A DNA stretch of 64,000 nucleotides from assembly GCA_004794785.1 (NCBI GenBank), contig SJOL01000719.1:188747-252746 (forward strand), given 5' to 3'. Below the pieces are notes generated by a model. It saw nothing but the letters and a program-made list of their open reading frames with translations. It searched no databases and was not told where the DNA came from. Each line of letters begins with the position of its first letter. The stretch's first letter is position 1. This stretch comes from Opisthorchis felineus. Its lineage: Eukaryota > Platyhelminthes > Trematoda > Opisthorchiida > Opisthorchiidae. The translations under genes and the position numbers were made by a program. Shown here piece after piece: positions 46,501 to 58,500 of the stretch.

Positions 46501-49500
46501 AAGAGAGATTAGTCCTCTAAATAACCCACAAAGGTGATCCTAGTCAGTCGGAAACTGACAGGTGGTTACTTCCTCCAACTCCTTTATTTTGGTGGCCTCT
46601 CCCTCAGATCACTGGATTCCTATTCTCTGGTTTCCCTCCTCACATTTCTCTCAAATGAACTGTTAAGCTTCGTTCCTGAGGGAACACTTATAAGGTTGCT
46701 TAAAACTCTTCGACAGCGCATTAACGGCCTCAAGTGACGCCCCGTTAACACCAAGTAAATTTGCAAATGGGTGTTCTTCACGAACTATTAACCTGCTTTG
46801 ATAAACGGTGTTAACCACAAAACGTTCACAGCAGGCATCTGGGGTACCTGTGTATTATTGATCAAGTCTTCCAGGGTTTTCTGTTCCGAGTCGGTGAACA
46901 CTGGCGGCCAGGGAAGGTTGTCCATTGTTTTTGTTGCATTCTCAACAGTAGCATTACCTTCAGAGCTTGTTTGGTTTTTGGTCAGCTCATCCGCGTGTGT
47001 TTTCAAGCGTGTCATTGTGTCGCGCATCACGCTCAAGAAGTTCACAGTCTCTGTTAACGACTCATTCAAACCTTGTACCGCTTTCGGTCGGTGTTCAGCC
47101 TCCTTTACACGCAATTCGATCGGCAACAACAGTTTGCGGATATCACTAAGTTTTTCTTCAAATTTCTGAGAACCGAAAGAAACAGGGAAAATAAGGAACA
47201 AAGTGATTTTCGCTCACACAGAGTCACCCGGCACAGTCTCACAATCTGCATAAAAAAGGCGACCAACCGAGAACATATGCACCTCTGAGGATTACAAAAA
47301 CCTGTTTGACCCCTGTTTTGTATGTCTAACAGGTGCGGGAAGCAATCACATGCCTGGCTCTTAAGTGTAAGAAATCGTCATCGTTCCGACCTGAAGACAC
47401 AGGTATGTAACAAATCAAAGTGTGATCGAGGCTCAACGGATGGGTGGCAAGTTTGTTGAAGTGCGGATTCGACCAACTAAAATGAATTAACATTCCTAAA
47501 GGAAACTACTCACAAGGTTGCTGAAAACGCTTCGACAGCCCACGACCGGTTTCGCCCTTCGTGGGGCTCCGAGTTTCCCCGAGTTTCCGTCAACCTTATG
47601 TTCTACTTGAACCCAAATTGGACTGATTTCGACAAGTACACTCATTTGCAAACCAACCTGGTTTTCACGAGAGATTCAGTTGAGTCTCCTGTGAAAACCA
47701 AACTGATTTGCAAATGAGTGTATATGTCGGAATTAACATTCCATTTAGTTTATCACTTGCAAATCGCTAAATGATGAACAATACCAGTGCGAATCACCTA
47801 GCATCAAGCAACGATACAGTTTATGAACCATTGAGAAATACTACGACATATGAAGCCTGAATAAAACCCTCATCCTACAAGTGAAGTCAATCTAGGCTGA
47901 AAAGCATAGAAGCACTGTGCCGCCGTTTCATTCTTGTTGGAAATCGTAAGCACCTGTCGTCTCACGGATATCTGGGAAAGTTCGGAGCCACTAGGAATCT
48001 AATATTATACCCTTTGGCCGAAAGTGGCTGATAATTACTAAGATTGATTCATACCACACGGTCACCCGTTGACTGGCACCTCGAGTTACGACTGCTTGGA
48101 TGGAAGGTTCACGAAAACCAGACACTGTCTCATCGAAGTAGTGGCATGAGAGCTAACAGCGAGTTAATCACAATGCTGACCAGCAACCCCAGGTCGAACA
48201 GTGTAGTATTTATGCACTAGCCAGGACGTCGCCGGTTAGGATGATTCGCACTGCCGATGGTTCCCAACAAGGATGAAACAGCTGTAAAATGCTTTTCGGC
48301 TTCTCAACATCTGTAGAATAAAATCTATACTGAAATTTCAACATCTCACATGACCGAGAGGCAAAGAAGCTCAGTGAGGCGTTGAAGCCGGTGAGTAGAA
48401 TACGACCGAATGCCTACAAGATCGCAGTATCAGAAACCAATTGTCCTCCACCCAACTTCCCCAAAAGAGCGATGGGGACATATAGACAAGTGACTCACCT
48501 CGCGTGGTGTTGCGATACTCTGTTCGTCGTACCATTCGCTGTGTGTGGTCAAAAGCTGATTCAAGGCGGACAACTCATCGGTTGTTGAATAGGAGCCGTA
48601 AACCTCGGACTGAACCTTCTCACGCGTTGAGAACAGAGTGGACTCCAACTCGTTCATAGCACGTTCCAGGTCGCGCTTTTCCTGGTCAGCTAGACGGAAG
48701 TCGTTCAGCCTACGTAAAAAGGCAAAACTTAGTGGGTCATGCATTCGCTATAAAAGAATGACATTAGGAGCGCATGAGCATCTGTCCAAATTCCGTATAC
48801 GCACTATTTGAAGTTAACAGGGAACTATAACGACCAATCAACAGGACGACAACTCTATTAGCTAAGCCTGCTTGGGTAGTAGACTGATACGAAGTAGACA
48901 GTCTGTTTCCCTATTCTCAGTTTTCAATGGTCTTATCCGTTAAGAGACGAAGTGAAAAGCGTGAACATCTAAAAGTGCGTCGTCGCCGTTATTGCCAACA
49001 AGACTGACCATGAGCATTGATGCTTCGAGAGTGTCATGAAAACAAAATGAACGAGAAGCTTCGTACATCTCCGGGTAAATCAGGTGGACAGAAACGGATT
49101 CCGGTTAGGTGGCAGGCATTGCCCGTCATCTCTAGTGCAGGCAGCAATGCATTTCGAATGTCAATCCAACCCTTCCTAACCGTCTTCGTGGTCACCCATG
49201 TCTATGTTGGGTGAGGATAAAATATAGACCTTCCCTGAATACGAAAAGCCTACTACAAGTCCTTGTATTCTTCAACATCACGGTATACAAACCAAGGAGG
49301 GCTGAATGACGGTTTAAAGTTAATTCATTTATAAGTGTGACCCAGAAGTACTTTGTTGCGAGTCCATAAAATCCATACGGATTTGAGAAATAGACAGGCG
49401 CTGTGATCCATCTGAGACATCAGAAAGCCGAGCTCCACAAACAGGATTCCCTGATCTCACGTGTAGAAGCATACAGTTCATATTTGAGTGTTGTTGGTTA

Positions 49501-52500
49501 TGGGGCATTACGAGGGAGCGTCGTTTCAGGCTTCCAATTAACTATTGAGGTTTTTAACAGGCAGACAGTAACTGTGGTGTCTTGGCGTGGCTATTTGTTA
49601 GGGGGGCTAGAGGCGTACGCAAGAACAAATAGTTAGCCATTCTTGAGAAAGCTGTGTATCCTCAACTACAATGAGGGTCTAGTGTTTCGAAGCAAACTTG
49701 CAGAAAAGCAGGAACGATGGGGACTCCAATTGGACCAATTCCTACGAAACACCTCACCCGATCATTCTGAAACAGGCATGTCCTTTGGAAGCACCCGTTA
49801 TCAGAAGTAAACAGTAACCAAATGTAAGCCCGTGTTAGTTTGTACGATGTGCCAACACATGTCATCGCCAAGGTCATGTGGACATTCCGAGCAGCTAGCA
49901 AACCGCGCATATACAGTAAGGCCACAAATGCAACCTCTCCAAAGGAAAGCGCTAACTGCAGAAGGATTAACGACAAGAAAAATCATCCACAGCATGAATG
50001 GTGGCATCACAGATAAAGCGCAGGTACCCTCTGCACTAAACGATGAGAATTCGGTCGGAAAAGTCCATATCAATCGGGAAAAACCGTTGTGGACAACACC
50101 ATAAGGGGCGTGAATAGGAAACGTCGAAGCCCTCAGTGGCAACCATCGCCCTTGAGTTTACCTGAAATGAAAAGTCCGACTAGATCTCACATGTACTCAT
50201 CGGCATACTAATCAGTGCTTATTGGAATAAGGCTGGGAGGTTGCACAATTACATCCTGCCACGACAAATGGAATAAATAACACAACTATGCTGTAAGTGA
50301 TATAATTTATGAACAGCGTCCCCGATTGAAGTTGGACCAATATTAGGGACTGACAATGTTGATAAATATGTGAAGTTCGAGTATGCTGTCTGGCTGTGGG
50401 TTTGTCCACCGAATTTCGCAACTGACCTGCAAGTATTTCGTCCGCAGTCGAGGACACATCTGTCAGTTCCTTTCCTCTATTCTTATTGTTTACCAGGGGA
50501 ATTCTCGTTTATTTATTTCCGTTTTATGTCTTTAAAGACGACACCGAGCGCATAGTTCAGTACCTCAGGGTCAGCTTCAGTATCTTGTGTGAACCCTTTG
50601 TCCTGATTCGATTTGAGCCTTGGGCGCGTTGTTCCTTATTTGTACCTTATACGTCTAATATTCCCCTTTGGAACTCTTTCGGGGTGATTGCACATTAGGT
50701 GTGGATGATGACAACGCTGTTGTGGACTTGTCGGGAGAGCAACAACACGTCGGGTTTCCGTAACTACAAATCAGGGCACAATCTGCAAACAAACAACCCC
50801 TTACCACGGCGCGTCCACCTTGTGGAGTCCAGTTGAAGATCGAGGCGGTGGTGTAATCTCCCAAACTTGCCTAAATTGGCAACTTTCGCTGCGGTCAACC
50901 AATAGCAAATCAACGCAAAGTGAAGCCAGGTATAAACAAACAGGATACTATAAGATCATCACACTTCCCCAGATGTGGTTCAACTGAGTAATCCAGGCGC
51001 CGTCTGAAAACCTACAGGACACCGAAGCAGCTGTCATTCATTTGCCGGACCACCTGTCGTTTGTTTTGAGCCGTAAGTGGGATGAAACAAGGGATAACAC
51101 TTAACCGATTTGAATCTCGACGCCGTTTCACTGTGACGCGATTGCCAGGTATGTGCATTTCGATTAGGTTCACAAAGTGTACAGTTTCCCGTCAAAATGC
51201 ACCCAGATCACGAAAAAAGCTTATGAGAAGAGTGCTGAGCGATCGGTCACAAGACTCTTTGGCTCGTAGCTCCACGTTGTTGACCTTGCCTACTACTTCT
51301 CGCTCTTTGTTCGGGCATACATTTCGGCATGATTGCATAGCAGTTGATCACAACTGTTAACTTCTGGCGTTCTGACCAGACCGTCCTCCACAAATCAAGT
51401 ATGTCTCCGTCTAAAAAAGGGACGTCCAGTACTGATGTTCCGCTGTCGGCCGTCGAAAATCTCGGCATCCAAGTTCTTTGACGAGTCGACCGTTGGAGAC
51501 CAAACGGGGGTAGAATCGGTAAGGTGCCTGACGTGCACAGAAGTAACTTATAACAGCCCAACCTATACCCCTGCATAAGTTGATCGTGGGAAGTAAAAAG
51601 TACACTCACTTTTGTTTGAAAGCCGCTCTATGGTCATCTGTGGGAGCATTGGCATCCACATGTACCAGATCGAAGTTGACACGTTCGGTAAAAGGCGCCG
51701 GTTTCTAGAAACAATAAGCATTATCATAAGGATATGTGCGGGTGCAGACGACAATATCTATTTAAGGCAACGTAGACAAAGCGGATAAAGCAAGCAGAGC
51801 TAGTGAGTAACTAGAGCACCGTGGCTGGCACAAGAAATGAGGCAAATAGACGATGCAAACATGCACAGGGATGGAGCACACATAGCGACAGAAGGGGACA
51901 AAGGTCACCTTGGTAGCAACAGGAGTCTTGACTTCTTTCGTGGCAGAAGAGGTCGAGGTATTGTTGTTGGTCTGAAAAAGGTGATGAGACGAAGAGGGGT
52001 ACACGATGTTCCGGAACATGTGCGCTAACAAGAGGAAATATCACCTGCAAGGAAAGTATCAAAGTATACAACAACCGCAGGATACACTACGGTTGCGGAC
52101 CCGTTGTGTCTGGCGCTAAAACTCCGACCTGTTGAGACCAAGGCACTGAATCAACTGTCAATTTTTTAAGCAGAAACGATAAACGAATAGGCCAAACGCG
52201 CGAACTTTGGAGACTGCGTAGGACGAGCATATCCCTTCTAACACCTGACGGTCCAATCAAACTTAAGGTTCTAATCGAACAGCCTCACTTCGATCAGACG
52301 CACGCGGAGAATACAGCGACGAGTAGCGTCTCCACTATGCGATAAAGTAACCTGTTATTCGCAGGTCCCGGCCAAAAAGCAAGTGTCACTTGTAGATGGC
52401 GGCAACCTGAAACAGTCAAATTTCGTGGCCGTCCTTGTCTGTACAAGGCCCAGGGTGAATTCTCGAAGCGACCGGAGGCGAGTCACTTGAAGAAATCTGA

Positions 52501-55500
52501 CGTCAAGTCTGTTGGACGGATGGGTCGCGAGCCGGCTACGGATCGAAAAAAGGCCTAACCTGACTGGACAAAATACGGGCCAATGAGAACCTAGTAGCTT
52601 TAACTCGACGCTCCTCTTCCCGTTAAAAAGACGAGTTCAAACTTGTGGATAATTCCATAGATATAGTTGTAGCAGGAAGGTTTGTCTCAAGCTACCGTGC
52701 CTTTTGATTTAGTAATATTGGGCGGAACAGCAAGCCAAAGACCAACTTAAGGGGTGTAATCCACAACAAATCCTGAGGATGATACATGCGATGCCTTCTT
52801 CAGGCTACATAATAAACGACGCAGGAGCCAACATCTACAGTATTGTGAAGCATTGTTTCCTTGGGTTCAGTTTTAATGACTTATTAAAGCGTTTGGTGAT
52901 TTCAACACAATTAGATTTGCCAGAGGCTGACTATTTAAACGGTTTCCAGCGGTCCACCACTATTTAATGATCTGCAATGAATACAATCTCCGGACATATT
53001 AGAACGAAGAGAAGCAAGTCGGCGAGCGTATTCTCCCTCTTTCACTGGGCTGTGTTTGGCCCACTGCCAAACTGAATAGGGATCTAATGGTGGACACGCA
53101 TTTAAGAATGCGGGTGCGGGAGAATGGGCTCCGAGTGCGCCCATTTCTACTAGTATTCAAGGTTCATTAAAAGTGAAGCACTTTTATCATCACCAGACAT
53201 AAGGGGTAGCAACATCAGTGTTGACACTGATGCTTCACTGCCGTACAACCACAGTCGACAGTGAGTGCTTTCTTTTAGCTGTTCAGTACAGGCTTACTAG
53301 GGGGTAATTTGCATACTCTTTATGGGTATCAGGAGGTATTATCCGTTTCTGCTGTCTGTTTCGAACGGTCCCAACACAGGTAAATACCATGGCGCCACCA
53401 ATCACGTACACAGTTTTATCAGAACTATCCTATTGTTCGTTAACATATCAGGAACAGTGGTGATGAATGGACCGATTTCCGTACTGGGTGGATAGTTAGA
53501 TTCAACAATATCGACCTATCATGAATGGCCAGAACCACTCTAGAGGGACGACTCAAACAGTCGACTGTTTGCCATAGGAAGAAACCTTCATTACTCATAG
53601 CGGATGCAGATCAAGCAGGAACGCGGGCGTCGTAATAAGTGATGCTTAACCTAACTTTTGAACGACGAGTAACCAACTCACAAGCCAAGGATGAGGCCAA
53701 CAGCCACGAACTCCAGATAACTCGGTGGTTAACACGCAATCACGCAGGTCCGTTCGTCACGTATCGCCCGCAATCAAACCGGCAGGCGGAACGTTTGTCA
53801 AAACATTCAAGCTGACGCCGCTGAAATTTCGAAGGGTGCGAACATGCGTCGAAGTTTTTCAGTAGTTTTTGCTAATTTACCGGACCAATCCGAATGGCTC
53901 TGAGAAAGACCGAAAAACGCGTGCTGAAACCCTCATGAGCCAGAAACTGTGAACCATCAAATTGTCTCCGACACAGACAGCTTGTTCTGGGACCACAGTG
54001 ACGACCAAGTGGACTTAATTTGACATGGTTGCACAGGTTTCCAAGGCATGATCATTGGATCAAAAGCTACGTCCTACGAAAACGAGAGAGCGTAATGTTC
54101 GAACGTGCATGTTGACTAGGACACCTGGAAGAGACAGAAAGTTAAACGCAGTCCATGCCATTTTTCGGGACCACCCGCGTGCCCTAACAACGTGTCTGTT
54201 GACACTGAAAATACTGCCGATCACGCCTGACGCGACACAAGCGAAGAAAGCGCACAACGGGTCAACAAGGGAGCCGAACGTACTTCCACGAAGGTGGCCC
54301 GATCATCGCAAAAAGCAAATCAGACATTTCCAAGTTGACCTATGAAAGCCCTGTTTTTGACTTCCCAAAAAAGAGGTGTCGGGATGTCAGCATCCCCAAA
54401 AAGTCTTCAGTTGTAGAATCATCGTTAAGTCAATTTTCTGATATTCGGATTTTGATTTTTCGCGCCTTTTCCCGCCATCTTCGATATTTCTTCAAAAGGC
54501 AGTGTTTTTTTCTATTGGCTAATCACACTTGTATGTGCTAATGTACATATCGCCCTTCAAAATCGTCCAAAATACACATTCGCCGTTGGTCCAACTCTAT
54601 GTTGCCTTTGGTCGAGGAACTAAATGCTCTCCTTCGAAGGTCCAGTTCCGTACTTCTGTGCTAGGAGTGGTTGGGCTCGTGTCGTACCTAAGGATTTGTG
54701 TGCTCGTTCTTACGTCGCGCGTAGCAGTGATCGTGGCGTTGATAAGTAACACTCACTCACCGGAAGTTCCGTGGTTCGAACGAAACCCCGGCATCTCGAC
54801 TGCTCCTGTCTAGGCTTGAAAAACCTGGCAGTATCTCAGCCCTTGCGGGTGGGATGTCAGTTATGCACCGAAAGCGTGTTACAGCTGAACTTTATTATTT
54901 TTTACCAGCCACCACTTCGGTAAAAACCAAACTAGGCAACGTTGTCGAATAAAATCCACTACCGGCTAACAAAGACAAAATAATGAACGGTTGAAAGAGT
55001 CAGATCGAAGTAGCATATCTATGACTCTATAGTTCGTCAAACCCGATTTACAAGGAGGAAGAAACGTGTGACTGGATTTCCATCCAAATGGAGAGAAAAT
55101 CACTAGCTTCGAAACAGCTGACGAGTGCATTGGAGCTAGAGTGGATCCCTAGAGCATCCAGTTCTATACCTGTGCACTACATCCAAACTACAGAAAAATG
55201 ATGCAGAGTACTTCAACAAACATGTCGGGCATATTCAAGAGAAAATGACTGGGGTACTGAAATACAACAGACAAGTGTGATATTTAGTAACAAAAAGGTT
55301 GGCGGTGACGAACCAACGTAGTGCGTAAACAATTCAAGGTATAAAAAAAACTGAATTTGAGCAATCGATCTACGACAGTTTGGAGTGCGGTGTCCACAGA
55401 CGAAATGAACCAAACGGCATTTTGCTTTAGTCAGTTAATGCATCGAGATCTCGGTCGGCTTCCATCTTCTCTGGTCATCAGAAAACCCCTAGGATTTATT

Positions 55501-58500
55501 ATTTATTAGCACAACGTAACCCGCTAGTAGCTATCGTTCAGTAACATTACGACCGTGGATTGGCCCGCTCGCAGAGGGGATAGAAATCAGATGGAAAGTT
55601 CTACTGGTAAAATAGATTTGTGTACGGTCGCGACTTTCGTACACAGCAGCGGCTTTCGTTTCAGGCATCAGACACCTCTGACAGTTAGCACTCCGCAATC
55701 GTACAGACAACCTACAACGTCGGTATTGTTGCAAAATGCGATCAGACCGTAAATTTAATGGTACGATATCAACCGACGTGCGATCGTCGTGAACGCAACC
55801 GCGTACAACTCAACATAGGTGACAATCAGAGAGAGGTTGGTCAGAAATGTGGCTTCCACAAACAATACCGTAGTCCGTCCAAGAGAAACCCTAAGAAGAA
55901 GACGCTCCTCCAATAATCCCATCAAAAGGTTGCTTGTCAGCCAAGACATACAGTGCAAAGTATCCCTTCCCGGACTTCAGGAGAGGCTGAAAATCCTCTT
56001 TAGCAGCGGTAACCTCTCTTGAGCAGAGCAGGGTAATGTAAAAAAACCTATTAGGTGAACCGACCACATAGCACACCAGTGTGTCAGCCAAAAGGCCTCG
56101 GCAAGCAAGTTTGGCACGTTTGTCCTTAGAAGGTACACTAACCTAAATAGCTAACGATGTTTGAGGACGTATTTTCTGACGACAGTGAAAAACTGAGATC
56201 GTCAGCTAAGAGGAGGAAGACAAAAGCACGAAAAAGTGAAAGCTTTGACTACTTATCCAGCTTTAGTCGAGTTCACGGGTCATCACTTTTCTCCAACTAA
56301 ACCTCAGTTTTAACTAGCTCGAATGGAAATCTACACTAACCTAGTAGAATAGTTTAGAACGAAGACAACTGTTACCAATTCACTTACTCTCGTCACTCAT
56401 CAAGCAAACGCAGCAAAGTACGAAAATGATAAAATGACTTAAAGCTTAGAGAAGAATCACCTCCAAGGTGTACACCCTTCAAGTAAAAACCTCTTATGCA
56501 TAGAAGTTTCGCTACTGCATCCAAATTGGAAGCACTTCACCAATATCTAGCTGTCGAGGGTCAGACTTGTGTAAAAGAACCCTGAAGGTTTGACAGAGGT
56601 CAGCAGAGTGACCTTTCTTGAGTAGCTACTTTGTTATCGATCAGGGTACGTCATAGTTTACATTGCTTTACAAGGGTCGACGTTGCTGGTCTTAGCACCT
56701 TGTTGCGATGCCGCCCAGTTAAAAATACTGTCGGTTTTCCATGGCGGTTGAAAAGAGTAAATAAAATTGCAACAAATTGCCAATCATGTCTCCTTTCCGT
56801 GTTGGTCAAGACAAACAACACCGACTTCTTCAACAAACGAAACTAGACCAGTGTATTCCATGCATGACTTCATGAGTTATTGGAAGATAACTGAGTGAGC
56901 AAAAAAGGCCTGCACGATTGATCGTATGCAGTCCCTTCCGAGGACACCAACTTCCAGAAAATACCACTTTTACCACTCTCTGGGAGTCGGAGGAACAAGT
57001 GTACAGAGCTACGCAGAGCCAAAACGTGCGAAGTTTTCGGGTAAGTCTTCCGGTTGCTAGCAACTTAATAGGTTTGAAGTGAAGCAGCTTCTGTGAGACG
57101 CCTATTTCGTGCCGCCCTCCGGGAGAATCAGTTTAAGCATTACTATGAAGTCATAAACAGTCTTGTAAGTCTGTAGGGTAAGGCTGACAAGAAGCTGAAA
57201 AGCACATGTCGGAAGGCCACGTTCTGTCGCCTAAAAACGCAATTTGGAGAACACATAATGAAAGGAATGGCTAAAGAATAACGATGGACAACCAATTATA
57301 ATCATTAAGGGTGAAGGAGCCGACAACTCTCAATAAAAACCCACTGGCGTCAGTTTCAATCTTAATCAGGACTTACGATATCTCCGATGGGCTTTGTGTC
57401 TGTCGTGTTCGTGGACGAAGTATTGTTGGTCTGAGGTTCAGCGGTACTATTTGAACCGGTCTCTGGGACAGTTTGTTCAGATTCAGCGCTACTTCCACCA
57501 CCAAAGAAACCACTGATTTTGTTGCCCAACTCTGAAATCAAAGTAAATCGATCGAAGAACGTTCGATGAATAAAGATGGCGAAGGCGCATATGGTAGCGA
57601 GACAGCTGTGGTGAACTGTTGAGTTATTTTCGTTGATAACAATACTGACGGCGACCAGAACATAGACATGAACAAGTGTCTTGTGTAGTGTGAGCCCACT
57701 GATGTGCCTAACAGTTGTAAAGTAGCTGGTCATTTGATTCCGAACCGCGCCGTCCCTAGAACTCCAGCGAAATACAGCTTGCGGTGCACGCGTACGAAAT
57801 CTAATCAGTGACCCATTAAGACACCACACACAGTTGTTTTTCCGACTTTTTGGACTGATCTAATGAACCCGACTTTGTTAGCTACAGAAGGTAGGACCTA
57901 AATTAGCAGGTCCTCGCCTACCTAATCCCGCTGTGATTTCTTGTTGGATTCCCGAGTGTCGGCCCCAAGTGTCGTTCCATCATAACATCCACAACAACCT
58001 AAAGGAGACGAGGACGTTGATGCGTAACTACACACGGTCGAGAACGTGCATGGTCCTGAAAAACCAAAAAGAACAGAATTGCGATTCATCCATCCAAACT
58101 ACCTAATCATGAACACAGGTCTGCAAAACGAACTTGCTAACTCACTTTGCAAAGTTGACTCGTCTTTCGGCGCTGACTCGGTTGTAGTCTCGGCAAGCGG
58201 ATGTAAAACGCAATCGACACCAGTCAAAATCAATAATCCACTGTGATCCAGCATGAAGTGTGCTTTGACACCGCGCATTTCTGCTTGCTTGAAACGCTCC
58301 ACCACAGAAGCGACACCATTCGTGGTGACTACAGTCAAGTTGGTCACGCCCAGATAACTGATTTCATAAAAGACAATGGGGAAGGGTTAGAGTTAATCCA
58401 ACTATGAACGAAAGTGGAGATGCCAAACTCGTCAAAGAGGTTGCTCAGTAAACGGTCAATTCTGCTCCGGCTGCCGGTGAAACCCGACTAAGCACCGAGA

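Larger units (their letters stand above)
44061..46847. other. HYOU1 intron with one SINE
   Basis: Apart from the SINE at 45385 I recognise nothing. The region from 46000 to 46680 holds short open frames without family resemblance, and the end of a hammerhead repeat begins at 46685. Confidence 0.45.
52032..57376. other. 5.4-kb HYOU1 intron, mostly unassigned
   Basis: It contains a short copy of dispersed repeat A (53205), a SINE head (53708), a SINE (54695) and otherwise no feature that I recognise. Frames at 54055-54345 and 52779-52967 are short and unnamed. Confidence 0.45.

Noticed and set aside
46798..47169. 123-codon plus-strand frame opposite HYOU1 exon 8
   Set aside because: It is the antisense shadow of a real exon with good splice sites and family match on the minus strand.
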